From Saccharophagus sp. K07 (GTDB lineage: Bacteria > Pseudomonadota > Gammaproteobacteria > Pseudomonadales > Cellvibrionaceae), in NCBI RefSeq assembly GCF_014336955.1, contig NZ_QRAI01000001.1, positions 1-64,000 of the forward strand: a stretch of DNA of 64,000 bases, written 5' to 3'. The translations under genes were made by a program, and so were the position numbers. The notes below the pieces were generated by a model. That model made no database searches. It was given only the letters and a program-made list of their open reading frames with translations, and was not told the origin of the DNA. Shown piece after piece: positions 55,749 to 64,000 of this stretch. How positions within the stretch are numbered: the first letter of the stretch is position 1; every line of letters starts with the position of its first letter.

Positions 55749-56469
55749 TTACTCGCAGTGTCTGGAATCTTGAAAACGATAGCATTGAATCAAAAATTTG
55801 ATTGCGCTGTCGGCATTTCTTGCATTGTAAAGCTCTAGCATCGTACGGTTATATTCGCCACGTTTATTGGCATCAATGACGAGCGCGTCCCACCCATTTG
55901 CAAAGCAAAACTCCGTTCATCATAAGGCGAGATGTGCGTTTGTTGCCGTCGTAGAAAAATTGATGGTAAGCCCCGAATAAAAAGAAAATTATCGCTTGTT
56001 CTAATGAATTGTCGATTTTCTTTATTGCCTGGATTCCTTTTTCGAAAATGGAATTCAGGAGATGAGCTGGAGGCGGGGAATAGTTTGTGCCTGCGACACC
56101 TACGCTGCCAGATCGAAATATGCCCCATTCAAGGGCTTCTTCCTTTGCTGCCACATCGTGCAGAGAGCAAAATGCATTTTTAGAGATGTCGAACTCCCCA
56201 CGTTTGACCAAGTCAATCAATTTTTCGAGGCTCTTTTTCTGATTCAAGATGTCCTGTTGGTGGGTTAGTTTGCTGCCGCCGGTCGTGATCCCGTCAATCA
56301 CAGTCTTAACCATCGGGTAAGTATAAGCCTTGCCTTCGGTTAAGGAGTCATTCCAGATGTATGCAGGGAAACGTTGCTGAAGCCTAAATATTGCTCTTTC
56401 CTTTCCGATTTTGGTTTTTACGTTTTTGAATAGTGAAGGTGTATAGGTAAACCCCAAAATATCCTTCAT
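55749..56469 (-). pseudogene. Second Fic family gene, frameshifted
   Basis: Paralogous to the downstream fic gene across its whole length. The intact part (198 codons) runs through GAYHQFFYDGNKRTSR. After MMNGVLL the frame moves by one base near 55897, so translation stops at about 55873. The ending is restored in another frame (FANGWDALVIDANKRGEYN, then NARNADSAIKFLIQCYR), ending at 55749. The catalytic position also holds Gln170, with His169 one residue before. As written it would give a truncated protein. Confidence 0.7.
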
Positions 56470-56570
56470 GCTGGACTCCTTCTCTTACAGGTGGCGGATG
56501 GGTGGGATCGGATAGTAACAGCTCAGTAAGCGGATTGAGCGTGAAAATGCGACATAACAATTTACAGATT

Positions 56571-56787
56571 TGCGCACCCACCAGGACTTAACGCCCAGCT
56601 CTGGGACCTGCCGCATAAAAAGCGGTCCCAGGTTCACAGATCAGCAACGAAGAAATAACAAAATTATATCTTGAGATGGTGGGCCCACCAGGACTTAACG
56701 GGGCGCCTTAGCTCTGGGGCCTGCCGAAGAAAAGCGGTCCCAGGTTCACTGAGCTGACTACGAAGGAAATAAAACGAATGCTTAAGA
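56571..56787. repeat. Two tRNA-derived repeat copies downstream of tRNA-Ile
   Basis: CCCACCAGGACTTAACG occurs at 56577 and 56684, 107 bases apart, each followed by similar sequence containing CTGGG[AG]CCTGCCG and AAAAGCGGTCCCAGGTTCAC. These pieces correspond to the 3' half of the tRNA gene, in both orientations. A 23-base stretch beginning AGATGGTGGGCCCACC is repeated exactly at 56674 and 56785, where it covers the tRNA 3' end. Copies of the 3' end of a tRNA are the usual mark of integrase-mediated insertion; no integrase gene is present. Confidence 0.65.
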
Positions 56788-56864
56788 TGGTGGGCCCACC
56801 AGGACTTGAACCTGGGACCTGCCGATTATGAGTCGGATGCTCTAACCAACTGAGCTATAGGCCC
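56788..56864 (-). tRNA. ileX: tRNA-Ile2 (CAU anticodon)
   Basis: A 77-nt tRNA with encoded CCA. Acceptor arm GGGCCTA pairs with TGGGCCC; D-arm, T-arm (GGTTCAA) and anticodon loop ACTCATAATC are visible. The CAT anticodon and overall sequence match the lysidine-modified tRNA-Ile2 rather than initiator or elongator Met; the match to E. coli ileX type is from memory. It lies between rpoD and the accessory patch. Confidence 0.85.
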
Positions 56865-57019
56865 TGAAAGAAAGGTCCGGTGCTCGTGGCACCGGTGGCG
56901 GGTAGGAGTGAGTGGCTTCAATCGAACCCGCCTAACTTTAAAGAGTCCCGAACCTTGCGCTTTTGACGTCGTGGTCGGTTGTTTGACTGGCCCTATGTCC
57001 GGGGCTGTCAAGGCCGGGC

Positions 57020-57025
57020 ATTATA
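57020..57025 (-). promoter_or_regulatory. Candidate -10 of the tRNA-Ile promoter
   Basis: TATAAT on the minus strand, followed by the GC-rich GCCCGGCC discriminator typical of stringently controlled tRNA promoters. It lies within the hairpin GCCGGGCA/TGCCCGGC (57013-57034), which may end rpoD transcription. No good -35 is seen. The leader to the tRNA is about 150 nt and contains another hairpin (CCGGTGC/GCACCGG, 56877-56895). Confidence 0.45.
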
Positions 57026-57068
57026 GTGCCCGGCGGCGAGCTTGGCCAGCCTCTTGCGAGGCAATTGA

Positions 57069-58919
57069 TTAATCGTCGAGGAAGCCGCGCAGATGGTCGG
57101 AGCGGCTTGGGTGGCGCAGTTTGCGCAGAGCTTTGGCTTCGATCTGACGGATACGCTCACGGGTAACGTCAAATTGTTTGCCCACTTCTTCCAATGTGTG
57201 GTCGGTATTCATATCGATACCGAAGCGCATGCGCAGAACCTTGGCTTCGCGCGCAGTGAGACCAGCCAGAACTTCGCGGGTCGCTTCCATCAAGCCTTGT
57301 GCGGTTGCTGCGTCCACTGGAGAGGTGATCGAGGTGTCCTCGATAAAGTCCCCCAGATGCGAATCTTCGTCGTCGCCAATCGGGGTTTCCATGGAGATTG
57401 GCTCTTTGGCGATTTTCAGCACCTTGCGAATCTTGTCTTCCGGCATATCCATGCGCTTGCCCAGTTCTTCCGGCGTCGGCTCGCGTCCCATCTCTTGCAG
57501 CATTTGGCGCGAGATGCGGTTGAGCTTGTTGATCGTTTCGATCATATGCACCGGAATACGGATGGTGCGTGCTTGGTCGGCGATGGAGCGTGTAATGGCC
57601 TGACGAATCCACCAGGTGGCGTAAGTAGAGAACTTGTAGCCGCGGCGGTATTCGAACTTGTCCACTGCTTTCATCAAACCGATGTTGCCTTCCTGGATCA
57701 GGTCGAGGAACTGCAAACCGCGGTTGGTGTACTTCTTCGCAATGGAGATTACGAGACGCAGGTTGGCTTCCACCATTTCTTTCTTGGCGCGGCGGGCCTG
57801 GGCTTCACCGATGGACATGCGGCGGTTGATTTCTTTCACCATCGCCAGGCTGATGCCCACTTCATTTTCGATGTCGGCCAGACGGCGTTGCACGGCGACT
57901 ATGTCGTCTGCCACGGCGCGCAGCGCGTCGGAGTAGTCGCGCTTCTTCTTAACAATACTTGGGATCCAATCTTCGTTGGTCTCGTTGCCTGGAAACTCTT
58001 TGATAAAGGTTTTGCGCGGCATATTGGCTTTGCGTATGCATAGAGCCATGATTTCCTTTTCGCATTCGCGGATGCGCGCCAGTACGTCGCGAGCCTGTTT
58101 GTAGATAGGGTCGAACTGACGGGGTGGCAGTTTGAAGAAGCGGAAGATTTCGCCCAACGCTTCCAGCTCTTTGTTGCCCTGTTTGCTGTCGCGGCCGTGT
58201 TTCTCCAGGGCTGCCAGGGTTTTCTTCAGTTGGACGCGCAGCTCTTCGAAGCGCTGTTTAGCCACTTCGGGGTCGATACCAGTGGCGGCGTCGTCTTCTT
58301 CGGTGTCGCTGCTGGCTTCTTCGCTCTCGTCGTCGTTAATAACGGCGGCGGCAGGAGCTTTGTCATCGTCAACGGGCAGGTCGATGTCCGCTTCTTGAAC
58401 TTCTGCTTCAAATGGGTCGAGCCAGCCAGCGATAACATCGGAAATGCGGCGCTCGCCTTTTTCGATCAGGTCGAATTCGTCGACAACCGTTTGCACTGCG
58501 CCGGGCCAGAAGGCGATGGCGTGCATCAGTTCGCGCAGGCCTTCTTCAATACGCTTGGCGATGGCGATTTCGCCCTCGCGGGTGAGCAGTTCGACGGTGC
58601 CCATTTCGCGCATGTACATGCGCACGGGGTCGGTGGTGCGGCCTGCTTCTGTTTCAACCGCAGCCAGGGCGGCAGCGGCTTCCGCAGCGGCGATTTCGTC
58701 GGTGTTGTCGCTGTCGTTCATCAACAGCTCATCGGCATCCGGGGCGACCTCGTATACACGGATGCCCATGTCGTTGATCATCTGAATGATGTCTTCGACC
58801 TGATCGGGATCGGAAATATCGTCCGGCAGGTGGTCATTGACTTCGTCGTAGGTCAGGTAGCCTTGTTCTCGGCCACGGTTGATCAAGTCTTTGATACGAG
58901 ACTGTTGTTGATCGCTCAT
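57069..58919 (-). CDS. rpoD: RNA polymerase sigma factor RpoD (sigma-70)
   Basis: The 616-residue primary sigma factor. Region 1.1 (about residues 1-80), an acidic insert (about 180-220) as in E. coli, region 2 ([24 protein letters not shown]), region 3 and region 4 ([32 protein letters not shown] at the end) are visible. Length is near E. coli (613). It is the last gene of the rpsU-yqeY-dnaG-rpoD group. The upstream region holds a TATAAT promoter and an inverted repeat. Confidence 0.99.
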   Translation of the reverse strand: MSDQQQSRIKDLINRGREQGYLTYDEVNDHLPDDISDPDQVEDIIQMINDMGIRVYEVAPDADELLMNDSDNTDEIAAAEAAAALAAVETEAGRTTDPVRMYMREMGTVELLTREGEIAIAKRIEEGLRELMHAIAFWPGAVQTVVDEFDLIEKGERRISDVIAGWLDPFEAEVQEADIDLPVDDDKAPAAAVINDDESEEASSDTEEDDAATGIDPEVAKQRFEELRVQLKKTLAALEKHGRDSKQGNKELEALGEIFRFFKLPPRQFDPIYKQARDVLARIRECEKEIMALCIRKANMPRKTFIKEFPGNETNEDWIPSIVKKKRDYSDALRAVADDIVAVQRRLADIENEVGISLAMVKEINRRMSIGEAQARRAKKEMVEANLRLVISIAKKYTNRGLQFLDLIQEGNIGLMKAVDKFEYRRGYKFSTYATWWIRQAITRSIADQARTIRIPVHMIETINKLNRISRQMLQEMGREPTPEELGKRMDMPEDKIRKVLKIAKEPISMETPIGDDEDSHLGDFIEDTSITSPVDAATAQGLMEATREVLAGLTAREAKVLRMRFGIDMNTDHTLEEVGKQFDVTRERIRQIEAKALRKLRHPSRSDHLRGFLDD

Positions 58920-58962
58920 TCAGTATCCTGCGAAACGGTGAGGGCTAACGAAAAAGGCGGCG

Positions 58963-58996
58963 ATTATAGCGTTTTATGGAGGGGGCATCCATAAAA
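58963..58996 (-). promoter_or_regulatory. rpoD promoter with overlapping inverted repeat
   Basis: On the minus strand, TATAAT lies at 58963-58968, 44 bases before the rpoD start. TTTTATGGA and TCCATAAAA (58972-58996) are a perfect 9-base inverted repeat around seven bases, covering the spacer and -35 area (best hexamer TGGATG). It could be an operator or the dnaG terminator stem; no T-run follows. Confidence 0.5.
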
Positions 58997-59097
58997 TCCA
59001 GCGCAGAAAAAGGCCGGCAGTCTGGTTCTCTCTGCATATTAGGCGTGGGGACTATGACAATTTGGTCGAACACCCAAGGAAAACCCGGCTCAAACAT

Positions 59098-61035
59098 TCA
59101 CTGCTTGGTGAGTCTAGTTTGCTGTTTGAGGATCAGCAATTCACGGTGACGTTGTTTTTGCTGCTCGTTCATTTGACCGACTTCGATGCTGGCGAGCTCA
59201 AACAGTTCCCTTTCATGTGCAAGTAGCAAATGTTCCTGGCGGATGCGGCCTAAGGCGTCCTTCAGCTCCTGGCAAGCGTCGTAGCGGGTGCCGCGTTTTG
59301 CTTCATCCACCAGGTCGTGCATCACCAGGCTCATCAGTTGACGTTGGGCATCCAGGCCATAAGCTCCGCCCCAATATCCCAGAATGCTGTGGAAGCTGGC
59401 GTTCGGACGATCGCGCAAAAAAGTCAGCAAGGTTTTGAGCTGCTGCAATTCGGGATCATCACTTTCCGGCAGTTCGCAGTTAATGCTGTGATGATGAATC
59501 AGCTCGGGGTTTTGCAAGGCGATGGTCAGAGCTAGGCGAGCGGGCGATAGTTTGACGCGGCCTTTGGCATCTTTGGTTTGCGGCTGGCTGCTGATCATCG
59601 GCCGCACGGGTTCCGGCGCACGCGGTGGCGCGACGGGTGGGCGAGGTGGTTTTGGAGTTTCGGCAGCCGGTTGAGTTTGTGGTGCAGGCTCTGCCAGGCT
59701 GACCGGTTCGTGAATCAACTCCAGCAATACATCCAGGCTCAAACCCGTGCGCTGCGCCAATTGTGCAAACATCAATTCGCGAAACACGCCGGGAGGCAGG
59801 CGGCCGAGCAGGGGAGAGGCCAGCTTGCTCATGCGGGCGCGGCCTTCCATAGTGCGGGTATCGATATTTTCGGAAACGGCAGAAAAGAAGAATTCTTCCA
59901 GTGGCTGAGCAGCGTTCAATTGCTGGTTGAAGCGCTCGGGTCCAATTTGGCGCACCAGCGAATCCGGATCTTGGCCTTCGGGCAAAAACAAAAACTGAAT
60001 TTTGCGACCGTCGTCCATTACGGGCAGGGCATTTTCCAGTGCTCGTTTGGCGGCTTTGCGCCCGGCGTTGTCGCCGTCAAAGCAGAAAATAATCGAGCTG
60101 GTATGGCGGAAGGCGAGTTTAAGGTGCTCTTCGCCGCAGGCTGTGCCCAGGGTGGCTACGGCGTTGCGAATGCCAAACTGGGCCAGGGCAATCACATCCA
60201 TATAGCCTTCAACGATGATCAGGCTGTCCGGTCGTCGCTGATGTTGCAGGGCTTGGTATAGGCCGTAAAGCTCGCAGCCTTTGTGAAAAATCGGGGTTTC
60301 GGGCGAGTTGAGATATTTCGGTCCGGCACCGCGCTTTTTGCCTGCCTGGGATTGCGGTTCTTTATCGGATGCGAGAATGCGACCGCCGAAGCCGATGGTT
60401 CTGCCGCGCAAGTCCAGAATGGGAAACATGATGCGATGGCGGAAGCGGTCGTAGAGGCGACCTGTCTCTTCATTAATAATGGCCATGCCGCTTTCGGACA
60501 GAAGCTGGCGGTCCTCTTCATTCAGGCCGAGTTTGACCAACAGATTGTCCCAGCCAGGAGGTGCATAGCCGAGGCCGAATTCCTTGGCGATAACCCCGGT
60601 CAAGCCGCGGTTTTTCAGATAGGTAATGGCTTCCCGGCGCTGTGGATGTTCCATCAGCTGCTGTTCGTAATACTTCTGCGCGCGCGCCAATATGCTGTAG
60701 AGATTCTGCTGGGATTTTTGCGGCGCTTCGCGGGTTTCTTCGCGCGGGACGGCAAGGCCGACGCTACCCGCCAAGTTCTCAACTGCATCCACAAAGCCGA
60801 GGTTTTCGTACTCCATCAAGAAGCCAACGGCTGTGCCGGAGGCGCCGCAGCCAAAGCAGTAGTAGAACTGCTTGTCCGGGCTGACGGTAAAGGATGGCGT
60901 TTTTTCTTTGTGGAAGGGGCAGCAGGCGCTGTAATTTTTGCCGGTTTTGCGCAATTTCACGCGGCTGTCGATCACTTCGACTATGTCGATGCGATTCAGC
61001 AGGTCGTCAATGAAATGCTGGGGAATCCGGCTCAT
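59098..61035 (-). CDS. dnaG: DNA primase DnaG
   Basis: A 645-residue primase that makes RNA primers for replication. The N-terminal CHC2 zinc finger is CPFHKEKTPSFTVSPDKQFYYCFGC (about residues 40-64), the Toprim domain includes VEGYMDVIALAQFG, and the C-terminal third should bind DnaB. ATG 61035 (MSRIPQHFIDDLL) was chosen on family alignment; the ribosome site is weak. Length is longer than E. coli (581). It has a Pro-rich linker near residue 445-475. Confidence 0.97.
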   Translation of the reverse strand: MSRIPQHFIDDLLNRIDIVEVIDSRVKLRKTGKNYSACCPFHKEKTPSFTVSPDKQFYYCFGCGASGTAVGFLMEYENLGFVDAVENLAGSVGLAVPREETREAPQKSQQNLYSILARAQKYYEQQLMEHPQRREAITYLKNRGLTGVIAKEFGLGYAPPGWDNLLVKLGLNEEDRQLLSESGMAIINEETGRLYDRFRHRIMFPILDLRGRTIGFGGRILASDKEPQSQAGKKRGAGPKYLNSPETPIFHKGCELYGLYQALQHQRRPDSLIIVEGYMDVIALAQFGIRNAVATLGTACGEEHLKLAFRHTSSIIFCFDGDNAGRKAAKRALENALPVMDDGRKIQFLFLPEGQDPDSLVRQIGPERFNQQLNAAQPLEEFFFSAVSENIDTRTMEGRARMSKLASPLLGRLPPGVFRELMFAQLAQRTGLSLDVLLELIHEPVSLAEPAPQTQPAAETPKPPRPPVAPPRAPEPVRPMISSQPQTKDAKGRVKLSPARLALTIALQNPELIHHHSINCELPESDDPELQQLKTLLTFLRDRPNASFHSILGYWGGAYGLDAQRQLMSLVMHDLVDEAKRGTRYDACQELKDALGRIRQEHLLLAHERELFELASIEVGQMNEQQKQRHRELLILKQQTRLTKQ

Positions 61036-61120
61036 AGGTGAAATCTGAGTGCAAGGCGCAACAAGCTTAAGCCAAACTGCGTCAAAGTGCTCTTGCAAGT
61101 CTCACTAAAATTTTAGATAG

Positions 61121-61160
61121 CAAATAAAACAAAGCGCCGACACTTGCGTGCGGCGCTTTG
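61121..61160 (-). terminator. Terminator downstream of yqeY
   Basis: On the minus strand, CAAAGCGCCG / CGGCGCTTTG forms a 10-bp stem with a 10-base loop, followed by the T-rich TTTTATTT. It lies 20 bases after yqeY and before dnaG, so dnaG likely has its own promoter or reads through. Confidence 0.8.
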
Positions 61161-61178
61161 ATTCGAATAGACGAGAGA

Positions 61179-61628
61179 TTACTGCAGCTGAGCTTTAACG
61201 ATCTGGCTGACCAGACCCATATCGGCGCGACCCTGCACTTTGGGCTTAACAGCGGCCATCAATTTGCCCATATCGGCCATGCCGCTGACGCCAAGACCGG
61301 TGGCGGCCTCTTGAACCAGTGCGCGAATTTCTTCTTCGCTCAACTGTTGCGGGAGGTATTCCTGAATAACGCTGATCTCGAAAAGCTCTTGCTCGGCCAG
61401 TTCGGGGCGTCCATTGTCGTTGTACTGCTTGGCGGACTCGCGGCGCTGCTTGACCATTTTGTCGAGCACGGCCAGTACGCGGGCATCGTCCAGCTCAATA
61501 CGCTCATCCACTTCAATGCGCTTGAATTCCGCAGTGATCAGGCGCAAGGTGCTCAGGCGCTCTTTGGCCTTGGCGCGCATGGCGTCTTTAACGGCTTCAT
61601 TGATGGCTTGTTGGATGGCGCTACTCAT
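61179..61628 (-). CDS. yqeY: GatB/YqeY domain-containing protein
   Basis: A 149-residue protein of the YqeY family, related to the C-terminal domain of GatB/GatE amidotransferase subunits; a tRNA-related role is suspected but unproved. The PEKG/AMRAKAKERLSTLRLITAEFKRIEVDERI block and the C-terminal GMADMGKLMAAVKPKVQGRADM are typical. ATG 61628 (MSSAIQQAINE) fits family starts better than the GTG at 61640. It lies between rpsU and dnaG, a conserved position. Confidence 0.92.
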   Translation of the reverse strand: MSSAIQQAINEAVKDAMRAKAKERLSTLRLITAEFKRIEVDERIELDDARVLAVLDKMVKQRRESAKQYNDNGRPELAEQELFEISVIQEYLPQQLSEEEIRALVQEAATGLGVSGMADMGKLMAAVKPKVQGRADMGLVSQIVKAQLQ

Positions 61629-61723
61629 GGATCGATGCACTCGAGATGAGCTACGCCGTTAAACAACTATCGGCGTAGACAGGCAGTGGAATGAAGCGGA
61701 TCTGGCGTGCCAAAAGCATCAGC

Positions 61724-61741
61724 TGAGGGGATAGCCCCTCA
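61724..61741 (-). terminator. Stem-loop between rpsU and yqeY
   Basis: TGAGGGG / CCCCTCA stem with a 4-base loop, five bases after the rpsU stop. It corresponds in position to the partial terminator that makes rpsU more abundant than downstream genes in the E. coli operon. Confidence 0.65.
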
Positions 61742-61745
61742 GAGA

Positions 61746-61961
61746 TCAATACATGCGCTGGAATTTACGGTTTTCGCGCAGCAATTTCTTAGCGTGACGC
61801 TTAACGGCAGCAGCAGCTTTACGCTTGCGAACAGAAGTGGGCTTTTCGTAGAACTCGCGACGACGAACTTCAGCCAGAACGCCAGCTTTCTCGCAAGAAC
61901 GCTTAAAGCGACGCAGGGCAACATCAAATGGTTCGTTTTCTTTCAGTTTTACTGAAGGCAT
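61746..61961 (-). CDS. rpsU: 30S ribosomal protein S21
   Basis: A 71-residue basic protein, [29 protein letters not shown]..., with a very basic end ([27 protein letters not shown]), the standard S21. Late-assembling small-subunit protein needed for translation initiation. It starts the macromolecular synthesis group and is divergent from tsaD across 266 bases. Confidence 0.98.
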   Translation of the reverse strand: MPSVKLKENEPFDVALRRFKRSCEKAGVLAEVRRREFYEKPTSVRKRKAAAAVKRHAKKLLRENRKFQRMY

Positions 61962-62227
61962 AAGTCTACTCTGTTGAATTTCTTTCAGTTGGTTTCAGCT
62001 CAACCCTCAAAAACGGGGAGGGCGCTTTTAGGGGCGAGAATTCTATACCCATCGTTTACGACTGACAAGGGTCAAGTTAGTTTAGCGGAGCTTGGGCTTG
62101 GTAGCCGAAGCGCCGGAGGAATTGTAGAAGATTGTTGGAAGCCCGATGGCCAGTGGGTAAGATGGCTGGGTTTTGCGCCAGCTGACGCGCATTTTCATTT
62201 GTATCTGCAGAACCAACGAGAGTCATT

Positions 62228-63262
62228 ATGCGCGTTTTGGGCATAGAAACTTCATGCGATGAGACTGGGGTGGCGATCTACGACACCGATCAGGGCTTGC
62301 TCGCGCACCGCTTGTACAGTCAGGTCGCCCTGCATTCGGAATACGGTGGCGTGGTACCGGAACTCGCCTCGCGCGACCATGTGCGCAAATTGCTGCCTTT
62401 GATAGAAGAAGTCTTATCAGCAGCCAATACGTCACCCAAACAAATTGATGCCGTGGCCTATACCGCCGGTCCCGGATTGATCGGGGCGCTGTTGGTCGGC
62501 GCCTGTTTTGGCCGCAGTCTGGCTTACGGTTGGGGAGTGCCTGCCGTCGGCGTGCATCATATGGAAGGCCACCTATTGGCACCGCTGCTGGAACCCAATC
62601 CACCTTCATTTCCTTTTGTTGCCTTATTGGTGTCTGGTGGCCATACCCAACTTGTCGATGTTGCCGGTATTGGCCAGTACAAATTGTTGGGTGAGTCGGT
62701 CGATGATGCCGCGGGTGAAGCCTTCGACAAAGCGGCTAAGATGCTGGACCTGGATTATCCGGGTGGGCCATTAGTGGCGCGACTGGCGGAGAAGGGTACG
62801 CCAGGCCGTTTTGAGTTTCCCCGACCTATGACGGATCGCCCTGGCCTTGATTTTAGTTTCAGTGGTTTAAAGACCTTCACTCTGACGACTATCGCCGCCC
62901 ATGCGGGCGCCGATGGCTTGCCTGATGACCAGACCTGTGCCGATATCGCCTGGGCCTTTCAGGAGGCGGTCGTCGATACTCTGGTCATTAAATGTCGCCG
63001 TGCCCTGGAGCAGACGGGCAAGCGCACTCTGGTTATTGCCGGAGGCGTATCAGCCAATCGCCGCTTGCGTGAAAAACTGACCGAGTCCTTGGCCAAAATT
63101 GGTGGTGAAGTGTTTTATGCGCGTCACGAATTTTGTACTGACAACGGCGCCATGATCGCATTTGCCGGCGCGCAGCGATTACTCGCTGGTCAAACGGCAG
63201 AGTTGGGGGTGAATGTATTTCCGCGTTGGAATATGGAAACCCTGCCGCCGCTGGCATTCTGA
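62228..63262 (+). CDS. tsaD: tRNA N6-adenosine threonylcarbamoyltransferase TsaD
   Basis: A 344-residue ASKHA-fold enzyme that, with TsaB and TsaE, makes t6A37 in ANN-decoding tRNAs. [19 protein letters not shown], the metal-binding [10 protein letters not shown] (about residues 111-120), and [15 protein letters not shown] are family motifs. ATG 62228 follows AACGAGAG. It is divergent from rpsU, the usual gammaproteobacterial arrangement. plsY, often divergent or next to it, is not seen. Confidence 0.97.
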   Translation: MRVLGIETSCDETGVAIYDTDQGLLAHRLYSQVALHSEYGGVVPELASRDHVRKLLPLIEEVLSAANTSPKQIDAVAYTAGPGLIGALLVGACFGRSLAYGWGVPAVGVHHMEGHLLAPLLEPNPPSFPFVALLVSGGHTQLVDVAGIGQYKLLGESVDDAAGEAFDKAAKMLDLDYPGGPLVARLAEKGTPGRFEFPRPMTDRPGLDFSFSGLKTFTLTTIAAHAGADGLPDDQTCADIAWAFQEAVVDTLVIKCRRALEQTGKRTLVIAGGVSANRRLREKLTESLAKIGGEVFYARHEFCTDNGAMIAFAGAQRLLAGQTAELGVNVFPRWNMETLPPLAF

Positions 63263-63282
63263 TTTCGTTTTTGGAATTTTGC

Positions 63283-63639
63283 ATGGATAAAGTGTTTATC
63301 AATAATCTTCGCGTCGACACCATCATCGGTATTTACGATTGGGAACGGCAGGTGCGGCAAACCGTGAGTTTTGACATCGAAATGGCTCACGATATTCGCA
63401 AAGCCGCAGAGACCGACGATATTCAATACGCGCTGAATTACAAAGCGGTGAGCAAACGCCTGATTACCTTGGTGGAAAACAGCCAGTATTTGTTAATTGA
63501 AACCCTCGCAGAAGAAGCCGCGCGCGTCATAATGACGGAATTTTCTGTGCCGTGGCTCCGCTTGACCTTGTATAAACCCGGCGCCGTGCGCGGAGCGGAA
63601 AATGTCGGCGTCATTATTGAGCGGGGGCGTTTGGCATGA
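63283..63639 (+). CDS. folB: Dihydroneopterin aldolase FolB
   Basis: A 118-residue enzyme of folate synthesis making 6-hydroxymethyl-dihydropterin and glycolaldehyde from dihydroneopterin. MDKVFINNLRVDTIIGIYDWERQVRQTV and the C-terminal LYKPGAVRGAENVGVIIER are typical. ATG 63283. Its stop overlaps the folK start by four bases (ATGA), coupling the two consecutive pathway steps. Confidence 0.95.
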   Translation: MDKVFINNLRVDTIIGIYDWERQVRQTVSFDIEMAHDIRKAAETDDIQYALNYKAVSKRLITLVENSQYLLIETLAEEAARVIMTEFSVPWLRLTLYKPGAVRGAENVGVIIERGRLA

Positions 63640-64000
63640 AGGTATTCCTGGGACTAGGCAGTAATCGGAATGCGCCGTATCACATTTCTCAAGCGCTGCT
63701 CGCGCTGAGAAAGTGTTTTGGCGCTGTGAATATCTCGCCTGTTTATGAAAGCAAATCGGTCGGCTTTGTCGGCAATAATTTTTTGAATTTGGTAGTGCAG
63801 ATCGAAACCGATTTGTCGGTCGGGGATTTATTGCAGGAATTACGCTGCATCGAAAATGACAACGGACGAGATCGCACAGCGCCGCGCTTTAGTGCACGCA
63901 CCTTGGATATCGATATTCTGTTGTACGGCGATGCAGTGGGAGATATCGACGGCGTGAAATTGCCGCGCGAGGAAATTCTCGAAAACGCGTTTGTATTGCA
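63636..64000 (+). CDS. folK: 2-amino-4-hydroxy-6-hydroxymethyldihydropteridine pyrophosphokinase FolK (partial)
   Basis: The first 121 codons of HPPK; the gene runs off the right edge. The start MKVFLGLGSNRNAP is the family N-terminus, followed by RDRTAPRFSARTLDIDILLYGD, the ATP/Mg-binding signature. The enzyme pyrophosphorylates 6-hydroxymethyl-dihydropterin for folate synthesis. It overlaps folB by four bases. Confidence 0.95.
   Translation, partial: MKVFLGLGSNRNAPYHISQALLALRKCFGAVNISPVYESKSVGFVGNNFLNLVVQIETDLSVGDLLQELRCIENDNGRDRTAPRFSARTLDIDILLYGDAVGDIDGVKLPREEILENAFVL

Noticed and set aside
56571-56787. Integron attC-like sites, suggested by ACTTAAC/GTTAAGT cores
   Set aside because: No paired R'/R'' boxes at attC spacing and no integrase; tRNA-derived repeats explain the sequence better.
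1-64000. CRISPR array
   Set aside because: No regularly spaced identical repeats with unique spacers were seen; the 21-base repeats at 52.64 kb are only three and contiguous.
1-64000. Insertion sequences or integrase genes
   Set aside because: No transposase or integrase motif found in any frame, even in the accessory patch.

Overview
The window is a gammaproteobacterial chromosome segment. Gene order and protein features (rpsP-rimM-trmD-rplS, ruvCAB next to tolQRAB-pal-cpoB, rpsU/dnaG/rpoD divergent from tsaD, hom-thrC, an NCS1-fused sensor kinase beside a urea/amide transporter) suggest the Pseudomonadales/Cellvibrionales area, perhaps a Cellvibrio-like bacterium. This placement is inferred from memory of gene neighbourhoods; no 16S gene is present. 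The sequence is densely coding, and most genes have ordinary ribosome binding sites and short gaps.

Layout. 0-3 kb: small membrane and accessory genes (a DUF2061 protein behind a Fur-box-like palindrome, a QueD-like pterin enzyme, a YqfO-like protein, DUF3135, YpjD). 3-7.6 kb: ffh, rpsP-rimM-trmD-rplS, dsbC. 7.7-16 kb: hom-thrC, a NIT-domain membrane protein, recJ, an orphan response regulator, and prfB with the classical +1 programmed frameshift. 16-25.6 kb: lysS, ung, ruvCAB and the Tol-Pal envelope operon. 25.9-38.8 kb: a complete glycogen synthesis and breakdown cluster in one direction (malQ, glgB, glgX, glgP, glgC, glgA) ending in a small HEAT-like gene.

39.8-51.1 kb: a nitrogen-scavenging module. 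A hybrid histidine kinase whose sensor half is an NCS1-type permease, plus a LuxR-type response regulator, is transcribed away from a five-gene urea/short-chain amide ABC transporter (urtABCDE-like) followed by formamidase (fmdA) and fmdB. The shared upstream region holds a perfect TACGTCA-TT-TGACGTA palindrome, a plausible operator for the LuxR-type regulator. No urease gene is present here, so formamide or a similar amide is a better guess for the substrate than urea. This is the most interesting unit in the window.

51.2-56.8 kb: an accessory patch ending at a tRNA-Ile2(CAU) gene. It holds a cupin, a wHTH/nucleotidyltransferase pair (possible AbiE-like toxin-antitoxin) with three 21-bp-spaced operator repeats, a TetR gene facing a frameshifted efflux pump, and two tandem Fic genes (one frameshifted). 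Both Fic motifs lack histidine at the usual catalytic position. Partial copies of the tRNA 3' end lie just downstream of the tRNA, as expected for repeated integration and excision.

57-64 kb: the macromolecular synthesis genes rpoD, dnaG, yqeY and rpsU on the minus strand, then tsaD, folB and the start of folK on the plus strand; folK runs off the window.
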